Shown: positions 6,402-13,417 of the stretch, in pieces
How positions within the stretch are numbered: the first letter of the stretch is position 1
How the letters are laid out: each line of letters opens with the position of its first letter
Assembly (NCBI GenBank): GCA_017538005.1
Contig: JAFYJR010000023.1
Coordinates: 1 to 13,611 of the forward strand
DNA: 13,611 nt
Direction: 5' to 3'
Source: Clostridia bacterium
GTDB taxonomy: Bacteria; Bacillota; Clostridia; Oscillospirales; Acutalibacteraceae
Translations under genes and position numbers: made by a program
The notes under the pieces: generated by a model
The model's input: the letters and a program-made list of their open reading frames with translations, nothing else
Told to the model about the DNA's origin: nothing
Databases searched by the model: none

Positions 6402-6749
6402 TTACTCTTTGATAATGCCGGCCTCTTTGAGCTGCCCGGTCATTATCACTTCAAGCGCCGTGCTCTTTTTCAGCCGTGTGCGTGTCCTGCAGACGAAGAC
6501 CAGGTCGAATCCCTGCATTTCGTCGGCATGTTCTTTGTACACGGCGGCAAATGCCGCACGGACTTTTCTTCTTGACGTGTTTCGCTGAACGGCGTTTCCG
6601 ATTTTTTTACTGGAAGTTACCCCTATACGACAAATTCCCGCACGGTTTTTCATGACATATGTGACCAGTGCAGGATTTGTATAGGAAACGCCTCTTTTAT
6701 AGAGGCGTCTGAAATCGGTATTTTGATTTAAAACAACCGGTTCAGTCAA
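6402..6749 (-). CDS. rnpA: Ribonuclease P protein component
   Basis: RnpA is the basic protein subunit of RNase P; it helps the catalytic RNA bind pre-tRNA leaders. The 115-residue product has the family's N-terminal LNQNTDFRRLYKRG, followed by the signature RIGVTSSKKIGNAVQRNTSRRKVRAAF, where RNxxxRxxR matches the RNR motif that contacts the RNA. The initiation codon appears to be TTG at 6749, preceded by GAGGT at 6759-6763 in the gap after rpmH; the resulting N-terminus aligns with the family. It is second in the operon and is followed closely by yidD. Confidence 0.95.
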   Translation of the reverse strand: MTEPVVLNQNTDFRRLYKRGVSYTNPALVTYVMKNRAGICRIGVTSSKKIGNAVQRNTSRRKVRAAFAAVYKEHADEMQGFDLVFVCRTRTRLKKSTALEVIMTGQLKEAGIIKE

Positions 6750-6765
6750 ATCTTATTACCTCAAA

Positions 6766-6900
6766 TTATACTGTGAGGTTCTTTCTTCCCTTTGCTCTGC
6801 GAGCTGAGAGAACCTTGCGTCCGTTACGGTCAGACATTCTTGCTCTGAAACCGTGAACTCTGCTTCTGTGGCGTTTATGGGGCTGGAATGTTCTTTTCAC
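6766..6900 (-). CDS. rpmH: 50S ribosomal protein L34
   Basis: A 44-codon frame on the minus strand reads KRTFQPHKRHRSRVHGFRAR, followed by MSDRNGRKVLSARRAKGRK and NLTV, which is L34 along its whole length. L34 is one of the smallest ribosomal proteins, highly basic, and sits in the large subunit. The start is GTG at 6900, supported by GGAGGG seven bases upstream; with no internal alternative, a search requiring ATG or a longer frame would miss it. It heads the rpmH-rnpA operon and diverges from dnaA, the standard arrangement beside bacterial origins. Confidence 0.97.
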   Translation of the reverse strand: MKRTFQPHKRHRSRVHGFRARMSDRNGRKVLSARRAKGRKNLTV

Positions 6901-6936
6901 TTTACTTCCCTCCATTCACTTAACTTGCGAGAGATT

Positions 6937-6966
6937 ATTATATATTACTTATATATTATATGTCAA
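6937..6966 (-). promoter_or_regulatory. rpmH operon promoter (sigma-A type)
   Basis: On the minus strand, TTGACA (6966-6961) and TATAAT (6942-6937) are both perfect consensus hexamers with 18 bases between them. Transcription would start near 6930 and give a short leader before the rpmH ribosome binding site. A 15-base palindrome CAAGAAATTTTCTTG (6964-6978) overlaps the -35. Confidence 0.88.
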
Positions 6967-6982
6967 GAAATTTTCTTGCCGC

Positions 6983-7018
6983 TTTTTTCAACAAAGAGGC
7001 CCTTCGTTGTTGAAAAAA
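6983..7018. promoter_or_regulatory. 12-bp inverted repeat over the dnaA -35, with DnaA-box-like arms
   Basis: TTTTTTCAACAA (6983-6994) pairs perfectly with TTGTTGAAAAAA (7007-7018) across a 12-base spacer. Each arm contains TTTTCAACA, which differs from the DnaA box TTATCCACA at two positions. The right arm covers the -35 of the dnaA promoter. It is in the wrong orientation for an intrinsic terminator, since T precedes and A follows the stem. An operator role, perhaps DnaA autoregulation, is inferred. Confidence 0.6.
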
Positions 7019-7038
7019 TCAGGGGTTTATGGTATAAT
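7010..7038 (+). promoter_or_regulatory. dnaA promoter (extended -10)
   Basis: TTGAAA (7010-7015) and TATAAT (7033-7038) are separated by exactly 17 bases, and TGG immediately before the -10 makes it an extended -10 promoter. The start point near 7045 leaves a leader of about 75 AT-rich bases. Confidence 0.88.
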
Positions 7039-7073
7039 TTGAAAGTTAATATATGTATTTTATATTTTAATTA

Positions 7074-7093
7074 TATATCTATATATAGATATA
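7074..7093. repeat. 20-bp AT palindrome in the dnaA leader
   Basis: TATATCTATATATAGATATA is a perfect 20-bp palindrome lying between the dnaA promoter and its ribosome binding site (AAGGAG, 7108-7113). It could form a weak mRNA hairpin or be an easily melted DNA segment; its composition alone makes some palindromes expected here. Confidence 0.7.
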
Positions 7094-7120
7094 GTTATAT
7101 TAAATGAAAGGAGAAAAATA

Positions 7121-8437
7121 ATGGAATCTTATTCCGAAGCCTGGGCGCTCGTAAAAGACTACTGCAAAGACAAAGTCTCCGCCACCATTTACTCTCTCTG
7201 GCTGGAACCTCTGACCATGGTTTCATTTGAAGATAACAAAATAACACTGCTCGCCAACACTTTCCAGGCAGGTGTAGTAAAATCGAAATTTCTGGATCTC
7301 CTGAACGAAGCTTTTGAAGCGACAATGGGATTTCCGATAGAAATAGAAATCATCTCCGAAACCTCTCCGAAAAAAGCGGAGAAGGAAGAGCGGATGGAAA
7401 AAGTACGTGAAACTTTAAGCAATGTAAATGATTTTACATTTGACAACTTCATCGTCGGTCCGTCAAATCAGTTCGCTTATGCAGCTGCTCAGGCCGTTGC
7501 CGCGAATCTTGCCGAAACTTACAATCCGCTCTTTATTTACGGAAACTCCGGTCTCGGCAAAACTCACCTTTTAAGTGCCATCTGCGCGGAGGTAAGAAAA
7601 AAACATCCGGACAGCAAAATACTCTATCTCCGTTGTGAAGACTTCACCAACGATCTTGTAAGAGCCATAGGAACGGAAACCATGCCCCAGTTCCATGACA
7701 AATACAGATCCGCCGATGTTCTGCTTGTAGACGATGTCCAGTTCATAGCCGGCAAAGACCGTACTCAGGAAGAATTTTTCAATACTTTCAATAAACTTTA
7801 TGAAGCCAATAAACAGATAATTCTTACCTCGGATCGTCCGCCTAAAGAAATCGCAAATCTTGAGGACAGAATCAAAACCCGTTTTGAATGGGGCCTGCTT
7901 GCTGATATTCAGCCGCCGGATCTTGAAACAAGGATGGCCATCATAAAACAGAAAGCCTCCGAACTTTCACTTAACCTTCCTAATGAAGTTGTCCAGTACA
8001 TTGCAGAAAACATAAAAACAAATGTCAGACAGCTTGAGGGCGCGGTTAAAAAACTTAATGCTTTCTGTACCATGAGCGGTCATGAACCTTCGGTTATTCT
8101 GGCTCAGAAAGCTATTAAAGATATAACTTCAGATAATCAGCCGATTCCGGTTCTTATAGACAAGATTATCAGCGAAGTCGGCAGAACTTACGGTGTTTCG
8201 ACAGAAAATATTCTTTCAAAGAAGAGAGACGCCGAAACCGTAAGCGCCAGACGAGCGGCAATTTACATCATCAGAGAGATAACAAGTCTTCCGATGGAAA
8301 AAATAGGCGAAAAATTCGGAAACATGGATCACTCAACCATTCTTTACAATATAAACCAATGCAAAAAATCAATGGAAACCAATCCGTCCATCAAATCCAC
8401 AATAAACTCAATCATAAACAATGTAACCGAAAACTGA
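7121..8437 (+). CDS. dnaA: Chromosomal replication initiator protein DnaA
   Basis: DnaA binds boxes at oriC, assembles an ATP-dependent filament and opens the duplex. The 438-residue protein has an N-terminal domain I (about 1-80), a very short linker, the AAA+ domain with Walker A GNSGLGKTHLL (about 141-151) and Walker B LLVDDVQFIAGK (about 202-213), the arginine-finger region DRIKTRFEWGL, and domain IV. Domain IV is unusual: the near-universal GGRDHTTV signature reads GNMDHSTI at 400-407, with Met402 where Arg normally contacts the box. The basic loop also reads TVSARRA (373-379) where E. coli has SIARPRQ, so the position of Arg399 is Ala376 by eye alignment. AAGGAG seven bases upstream fixes the start. 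Confidence 0.98.
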   Translation: MESYSEAWALVKDYCKDKVSATIYSLWLEPLTMVSFEDNKITLLANTFQAGVVKSKFLDLLNEAFEATMGFPIEIEIISETSPKKAEKEERMEKVRETLSNVNDFTFDNFIVGPSNQFAYAAAQAVAANLAETYNPLFIYGNSGLGKTHLLSAICAEVRKKHPDSKILYLRCEDFTNDLVRAIGTETMPQFHDKYRSADVLLVDDVQFIAGKDRTQEEFFNTFNKLYEANKQIILTSDRPPKEIANLEDRIKTRFEWGLLADIQPPDLETRMAIIKQKASELSLNLPNEVVQYIAENIKTNVRQLEGAVKKLNAFCTMSGHEPSVILAQKAIKDITSDNQPIPVLIDKIISEVGRTYGVSTENILSKKRDAETVSARRAAIYIIREITSLPMEKIGEKFGNMDHSTILYNINQCKKSMETNPSIKSTINSIINNVTEN

Positions 8438-8669
8438 TTTTTAACACTTTTAAAGTTAATTAACATTCAGGTTTTCACATAATAAACAAAGCCGGTTTTA
8501 AAGAAATTTCTTTAACAATTTTTTATTGAGTTTTTCTACACTTCATTTTTGCTGAAAATCTTATATTTACATTGTTTTTAAGAGTTTTCCATCTTTTCAA
8601 CCGACCTTACTATTATTAATAAAACTATAGTTAGTCTTTTATTAAAGAAAACTTTTTGGAGGAATCAAA
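8438..8669. other. oriC: Candidate oriC region between dnaA and dnaN
   Basis: This 232-bp gap is very AT-rich and codes for nothing convincing. It holds degenerate DnaA-box-like sequences: GTTTTCACA (8471-8479), TTTTCTACA (8532-8540), the reverse-strand TTTTCAGCA (8550-8558), and tandem TTTTCCATC and TTTTCAACC (8585-8602). It also has palindromes TTAATTAA (8456-8463), TTAAAGAAATTTCTTTAA (8498-8515) and AACTATAGTT (8623-8632). I see no consensus promoter for dnaN and no GC-rich terminator after dnaA. In Bacillus this gap holds the unwinding part of a bipartite origin, which fits what is seen. Confidence 0.7.
8585..8618 (+). other. Putative basal unwinding module: tandem DnaA boxes, GC spacer, DnaA-trios
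   Basis: Two adjacent 9-mers, TTTTCCATC (8585-8593) and TTTTCAACC (8594-8602), are followed by GACC (8603-8606) and then TTA-CTA-TTA-TTA (8607-8618). Read on the other strand 3' to 5', the last block is AAT-GAT-AAT-AAT, which fits the DnaA-trio pattern (3'-[G/A]AT-5'). Order, spacing and orientation match the Bacillus subtilis oriC unwinding system, but the boxes are poor matches to TTATCCACA. Confidence 0.55.
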
Positions 8670-9776
8670 ATGAAAATCGTATGCAACGCTGAAATTTTAT
8701 CAGAAGCTTGCCAAAATGTTTCAAGGGTTGTATCGACCAAGACGTCAATACCGGCTATTGAGGGTATTTACCTTAAGGCTCTGGGTAATGAACTCATGCT
8801 TACCGGTTATGATCTTGAAGTCGGTATAAATACCAGCATTGAGGCAAGAGTTGAAGAGGCCGGAAGCATTATTATAAATGCCCGCATTCTCTGCGACATT
8901 TTAAGAAAGCTTCCCGCTGAAACCGTAAGGATAGAAGCAGATGCCCGTCAGCTTTGTGTAATCTCCTGCGGTGAAGTTGAGTATAAGATAGTCGGTATAG
9001 CTGCTGAAGAGTATCCGGAACTTCCGGCCGTCAACGGCGGTTATCCTATTATCGTTGAAAGTGGAATTTTGGAAAATATGGTACGTCAGACTATTTTTGC
9101 CGTTTCAAAGAATGACACAAAAATAGTTCATACAGGCGTAAAGTTTGAAATTACGCGCGGTCAGATAAGACTTATTGCCGTTGACGGCTTCCGTCTTGCC
9201 ATAAGAACGGAAAAAATCAATTATACCGGCGAAGATATGTCTTTCATCGTTCCGGCCAAGACTTTAAATGAAGTAATCAAACTTATTGACAACAGTGAAG
9301 TTATTTCAATGAATGTGGCAAAACGCCATATCATTTTTGAAATCGGCAATTACAGCATCATTTCAAGACTTCTTGACGGAGAATTCCTTGATTATAATGC
9401 TGCAATTCCGAAGAGCCTTACAACCGAAGTTAACGTAAATGTTAAATTGTTCACCGAGAGCATCGAGCGCACAAGTCTTCTTATTACAGACAGGCTCAAG
9501 AGCCCGCTGCGCTGCGTATTTGATGAAAATACCATTAAGATTTCAACTATTACAAGCCTCGGTACCGCGAACGACAAGCTTGCCTGCAAGACGGAGGGAG
9601 AGAGAATTGAAATAGGCTTTAATAACGCTTTCCTGCTTGACGCGCTGAAGGCATGCTCGGTCGATGAAGTAAGAATCACTTTAAACGGCCCTATTTCGCC
9701 GATTACGATTCTGCCTCCTGAGGGCGACAACTTCCTGTTCCTGGTACTTCCTGTAAGACTTAAAAATGAAACTTAA
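8670..9776 (+). CDS. dnaN: DNA polymerase III beta subunit (sliding clamp)
   Basis: DnaN forms the ring that tethers the replicative polymerase to DNA and is a hub for repair proteins. The 368-residue length and three-domain pattern are standard. The N-terminal part (KIVCNAEILSEACQNVSRVV, then IPAIEGIYLKA and LTGYDLEVGI), the central VDGFRLAIRTEK and the C-terminal FLVLPVRL next to the end are typical beta-clamp segments. GGAGG at 8658-8662 lies seven bases before the ATG. The last 11 bases overlap yaaA in another frame, so dnaN, yaaA and recF are translated as a coupled set. Confidence 0.97.
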   Translation: MKIVCNAEILSEACQNVSRVVSTKTSIPAIEGIYLKALGNELMLTGYDLEVGINTSIEARVEEAGSIIINARILCDILRKLPAETVRIEADARQLCVISCGEVEYKIVGIAAEEYPELPAVNGGYPIIVESGILENMVRQTIFAVSKNDTKIVHTGVKFEITRGQIRLIAVDGFRLAIRTEKINYTGEDMSFIVPAKTLNEVIKLIDNSEVISMNVAKRHIIFEIGNYSIISRLLDGEFLDYNAAIPKSLTTEVNVNVKLFTESIERTSLLITDRLKSPLRCVFDENTIKISTITSLGTANDKLACKTEGERIEIGFNNAFLLDALKACSVDEVRITLNGPISPITILPPEGDNFLFLVLPVRLKNET

Positions 9777-9972
9777 AATAAATACCGATTATATTACTCT
9801 TGACGGGGCAATGAAATTTGCCGGCATCGTCGGTTCCGGCGGACAGGCAAAGATGCTCATTGCGGACGGCCTCGTAAAAGTGAACGGAGCGGAAAACAGC
9901 GTTTTCCGCAAAAAGCTTTACGAGGGCGACACATTTGAATTTGACGGCGAGATTTACGAAATAACGAAGTGA
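9766..9972 (+). CDS. yaaA: S4-domain protein YaaA (RNA-binding, ribosome-associated family)
   Basis: This 68-residue protein is a single S4 RNA-binding domain. The core reads GSGGQAKMLIADGLVKVNG at about 22-40, followed by a basic RKK and a strand FEFDGEIYEI. In Bacillus and relatives the same gene sits between dnaN and recF, and the product is thought to act in ribosome assembly. Its ATG lies 11 bases inside the end of dnaN with no strong ribosome binding site, so translation probably depends on dnaN. The exact molecular role is not evident from sequence. Confidence 0.93.
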   Translation: MKLKINTDYITLDGAMKFAGIVGSGGQAKMLIADGLVKVNGAENSVFRKKLYEGDTFEFDGEIYEITK

Positions 9973-9981
9973 GCAGTTTAG

Positions 9982-11082
9982 ATGAAGGTTAATTCTCTTG
10001 AGACAGTAAATTACAGGAACATAGAGAATATCAGAATCGAGCCTTGCGACACCGTAAATATCATTTACGGAGAAAATGCACAGGGTAAAACCAATCTTTT
10101 GGAATCACTCTGGCTTTTCACCGGCTGCCGCTCATTTCGCGGATCAAAGGAACAGGAACTTATAAGTTTCGACAAGGACTTTGCCAAACTCTCCATGACG
10201 TTTTCTGATGACGGGAGAGAGCATGAGGCGGAGATTATCCTTGCGGATAAGAAAAAAGCGGTTTTTGACGGCGTGGAACACGCCTCAACGAGCGTTTTCT
10301 TCGGAGAGTTCCTCGGCATAATCTTCGCACCGCAACATTTAAGCCTTGTAAAAGGCGGGCCGTATGAGAGACGCAAGTTTCTGAATATGGCTCTCTGTCA
10401 GCTTCGTCCGAAGTATGAAAATGTTCTTTCAGACTTCAATAAAATACTTGAACAGCGCAACGCTCTTTTGAAGGACATTCCCCGTCACAGCGAGCTTCTT
10501 GACACTCTGGATATCTGGGACGAGCGCCTGGCAAACTACAGTGCCATCATCATGACACAGCGCCTGCGCTATCTTGAGGAAACGGAGCCGTTCCTCAAAG
10601 AAATTTATTCCGGCATTTCCGGCGGTAAAGAAGAGATAGGCATAAAGTATGAGACCCCGGTCGAGCTGTCCGGGACGGACAGGGAAGGGCTTTCCGCTGA
10701 GATTTTTGAGGCCCTAAAGGCCGCCCGTCCCGAGGACATAAAGAACGGTTCGACTTCCGTTGGACCTCACAGGGACGACCTTCTGATTATGCTTGACGGT
10801 TTGCCGGTCCGCAGCTTCGGCTCACAGGGACAGCAGCGCTCCTGCGCGCTGTCGCTCAAACTTGCCGAAGCCGCCGTCATAAAAAAGCTTACGGGCAAAC
10901 AGCCCGTGGCATTTCTTGACGATGTCATGAGCGAGCTTGATTCGGGCAGACAGGATTACATTTTAAATCACATAGACGGCTGGCAGGTCTTCATTACCTG
11001 CTGTGATCCGTCATCCATCTTAAAATCAAAGACAGGCAAGGTCTTTGAGATAAAAGGAGGACAGTTATGTTCCTCCACCTAG
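9982..11082 (+). CDS. recF: DNA replication and repair protein RecF
   Basis: RecF is an SMC-like ABC ATPase that with RecO and RecR helps load RecA at gaps. The 366-residue product has the Walker A IIYGENAQGKTNLLESL near residues 28-44, the ABC signature region VRSFGSQGQQRSCALSLKLA around 273-292, and the Walker B PVAFLDDVMSELD near 308-320. SVGPHRDDL, another family hallmark, precedes the signature. The ATG follows the yaaA stop by nine bases with only a weak ribosome binding site. The final 16 bases overlap remB, whose own strong ribosome binding site lies inside recF. Confidence 0.97.
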   Translation: MKVNSLETVNYRNIENIRIEPCDTVNIIYGENAQGKTNLLESLWLFTGCRSFRGSKEQELISFDKDFAKLSMTFSDDGREHEAEIILADKKKAVFDGVEHASTSVFFGEFLGIIFAPQHLSLVKGGPYERRKFLNMALCQLRPKYENVLSDFNKILEQRNALLKDIPRHSELLDTLDIWDERLANYSAIIMTQRLRYLEETEPFLKEIYSGISGGKEEIGIKYETPVELSGTDREGLSAEIFEALKAARPEDIKNGSTSVGPHRDDLLIMLDGLPVRSFGSQGQQRSCALSLKLAEAAVIKKLTGKQPVAFLDDVMSELDSGRQDYILNHIDGWQVFITCCDPSSILKSKTGKVFEIKGGQLCSST

Positions 11083-11342
11083 GTCAGAGCACCGTTATCA
11101 GAACAGACGATATCGTTGGTGTCTTTGACATAGACAACACGACAGTTTCAAAGCATACGAGAAAATATTTATCAACTGCCACAAAGAACGGCAGAATTAT
11201 AAATGTATCACTTGAACTTCCCAAGTCATTTATAGTCTGCAGAGACAAAAACGGGGAAGAGACGGTATACATTTCGCAGATTAGTCCTGCGACACTGCTT
11301 AAGCGTTTTTCATCAAACAGCGATGGAGGTTATAAATTTTGA
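11067..11342 (+). CDS. remB: RemB/YaaB-like protein (DUF370 family)
   Basis: The 91-residue product begins MFLHLGQSTVIRTDDIVGVF, the characteristic start of YaaB/RemB of Bacillus, which sits between recF and gyrB in the same way. RemB relatives are small regulators; the better-known paralogue RemA is a DNA-binding activator of biofilm genes, while the role of RemB is less clear. The ATG lies 16 bases inside recF behind a strong AAAGGAGG. The stop overlaps the gyrB TTG start by three bases (TTGA). The middle part (KNGRIINVSLELPKSFIVC) is consistent with the family but the C-terminus is variable. Confidence 0.88.
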   Translation: MFLHLGQSTVIRTDDIVGVFDIDNTTVSKHTRKYLSTATKNGRIINVSLELPKSFIVCRDKNGEETVYISQISPATLLKRFSSNSDGGYKF

Positions 11343-13408
11343 GCAAAGTTAACGAGAATTTGGAGTTAGAAGCAGAGGAGCTCTCCGAAGAGGAAAAGGC
11401 GGCACAGAAAAAAGAGGAAGCCGCTGAGGCCAAGGAGGCAGAGCTCGAAGCACAGATAGGTGAATTTGACGATGTTGAGTCAATGAACACAATCGTCGAA
11501 GGCGAATACGGTGCGGAACAGATTCAGGTCCTTGAGGGACTTGAAGCCGTACGCATGCGCCCCGGTATGTACATAGGTTCAACCGGCCCGAAGGGTCTTC
11601 ATCACCTGGTTTATGAAATCGTCGACAACTCCAACGACGAGGCACATTCGGGTTACTGTACCCACATAGAAGTAAATATGCTCCCGGACGATGTTATCGA
11701 AGTTATCGATAACGGACGCGGTATACCGGTAGGCATAAACGCGGAATACAAAATGTCGTCTGTTGAAGTTGTTCTGACAAAACTTCACGCGGGCGGTAAA
11801 TTCGGCGGCTCCGGATACAAGGTTTCCGGCGGTCTTCACGGCGTAGGTTCTTCCGTTGTAAACGCTCTCTCCGAGTGGATGGAAGTAGAAGTACGCCAGG
11901 ACGGTCATATCCACGCCATGAGTTTCAAAGTCGGTGAACCCGTTGATTCGCTCAAAGTCATCGGTGACACGGATGAAACCGGTACGACCATCCGCTTCAA
12001 GGCTGATCCCGCTATCTTTCAGGAAACAACCAGATACGAATTTGACATTCTCGAAAAACGCCTTCGTGAACAGGCTTTCTTAAACGCGGGACTTAAGATT
12101 ACTCTCACCGACCTCCGTGAGAATCCCGAGAGAGAAGAGCCTCAGGTTTACTGTTTCAACGGCGGTATAACCGAGTTTGTAAATTTCGTAAACAACAAGC
12201 GCGGATTCACACCGCTCCACGACGAGCCCATCTCGTTTAATTCCGTTAAAGGTGACAGGGAAGTGGACATCTCGCTTCTCTATAACGACAGTTATAACGA
12301 AATCCTTTATTCATACGCGAACAATGTCCGTACGATAGACGGCGGTACACATGAAAACGGTTTCAAAACCGCGCTCACGCGTGTATTCAACGACTACGGA
12401 AAAAAATACAACATACTTAAAGATAACGATAAGAAGCTTTCCGGCGACGATGTCCGTGAAGGCCTTATCGCCGTCATCTCCGTCAAACTGACGGAGGCCG
12501 AGTTTGAGGGACAGACAAAGGGAAAACTCGGCAACACGGAGATGACGCCCCTTGTTTCAAAGACAGTCTATGACAAACTGATGGAATACTTTGAGGAGAA
12601 TCCTCAGGTGGCGAGGGCTATCTTCAACAAGGCCCTCGAGGCCTCGCGCGCACGCGAGGCTGCCAGAAAGGCCCGCGACCTTGCGCGTCGCAAGTCCGCG
12701 CTCGAGGGCAACTCTTTGCCGGGCAAACTTGCAGACTGTCTTGAAAAGAGCCCCGAGATGACTGAAATCTACCTTGTAGAGGGTGACTCTGCGGGCGGCT
12801 CGGCGAAGCTCGGACGCGAGGTTCGCTATCAGGCAATCCTCCCCATGTGGGGCAAGTGCTTAAACGTTGAAAAGGCGCGCCTTGACCGCGTAATAGGCAA
12901 CGACAAGCTTACGCCTGTCGTATCCGCTCTCGGCACCGGCATAGGCGAGGACTTCGATATAAACAAGCTCCGTTACGACAAAGTTGTCATCATGTCCGAT
13001 GCCGACGTCGACGGCGCGCATATCCAGACACTCATGCTGACCTTCTTCTTCAGGTATATGAGAGATCTCATTACGGAAGGACATGTCTACATCGCCTGTC
13101 CTCCGCTTTACAAGGTCTCTAAAGGCAAGAAATTTGCCTATGCTTTCTCTGATGAGGAACGCGACGAGAAGATAGCCGAGTTTGAGGGCAACTGTGATAT
13201 TCAGAGATACAAAGGTCTCGGTGAAATGGATCCCGAACAGCTTTGGGAAACCACCATGGACCCCAAAACCCGTATTATGAAACGCGTATATCTCGAGGAC
13301 GCCATGGTCGCGGATGAGACTTTCTCAATCCTCATGGGCGACAAGGTTGAACCGAGACGCGAATTCATAGAAAAGAACGCGAAATACGTTCAGAATCTTG
13401 ACGTGTAA
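11339..13408 (+). CDS. gyrB: DNA gyrase subunit B, with acidic N-terminal extension
   Basis: GyrB is the ATPase subunit of gyrase, which introduces negative supercoils. The conserved body begins near residue 56 (EYGAEQIQVLEGLEAVRMRP). It shows the GHKL ATPase motifs EIVDNSNDEA, DNGRGIPVGI and GLHGVGSSVVNALS, then the TOPRIM motifs YLVEGDSAGGSAKLGR and MSDADVDGAHIQTL, and the C-terminal QRYKGLGEMDPEQLW. Gyrase rather than ParE is indicated by position next to gyrA. The first 48 residues are an added tail with 18 acidic residues and many Ala. The TTG start at 11339 has GGAGG at 11325-11329, nine bases upstream; ATG at codon 49 would give a normal-length GyrB but has no comparable site. Trp504 stands where E. 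coli has the quinolone-linked Lys447. Confidence 0.97.
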   Translation: MSKVNENLELEAEELSEEEKAAQKKEEAAEAKEAELEAQIGEFDDVESMNTIVEGEYGAEQIQVLEGLEAVRMRPGMYIGSTGPKGLHHLVYEIVDNSNDEAHSGYCTHIEVNMLPDDVIEVIDNGRGIPVGINAEYKMSSVEVVLTKLHAGGKFGGSGYKVSGGLHGVGSSVVNALSEWMEVEVRQDGHIHAMSFKVGEPVDSLKVIGDTDETGTTIRFKADPAIFQETTRYEFDILEKRLREQAFLNAGLKITLTDLRENPEREEPQVYCFNGGITEFVNFVNNKRGFTPLHDEPISFNSVKGDREVDISLLYNDSYNEILYSYANNVRTIDGGTHENGFKTALTRVFNDYGKKYNILKDNDKKLSGDDVREGLIAVISVKLTEAEFEGQTKGKLGNTEMTPLVSKTVYDKLMEYFEENPQVARAIFNKALEASRAREAARKARDLARRKSALEGNSLPGKLADCLEKSPEMTEIYLVEGDSAGGSAKLGREVRYQAILPMWGKCLNVEKARLDRVIGNDKLTPVVSALGTGIGEDFDINKLRYDKVVIMSDADVDGAHIQTLMLTFFFRYMRDLITEGHVYIACPPLYKVSKGKKFAYAFSDEERDEKIAEFEGNCDIQRYKGLGEMDPEQLWETTMDPKTRIMKRVYLEDAMVADETFSILMGDKVEPRREFIEKNAKYVQNLDV

Positions 13409-13417
13409 AGGAGGGGA

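Noticed and set aside
6765..6770. TATAAT on the minus strand between rpmH and rnpA
   Set aside because: It overlaps the last codons of rpmH (GTA TAA) and no -35 lies at the right distance, so it is a coincidence of coding sequence.
7104..7121. Five-codon mini-frame (MKGEK) overlapping the dnaA ribosome binding site and sharing a base with its ATG
   Set aside because: It has no ribosome binding site of its own; the frame arises from the AAGGAG and the A-rich spacing.
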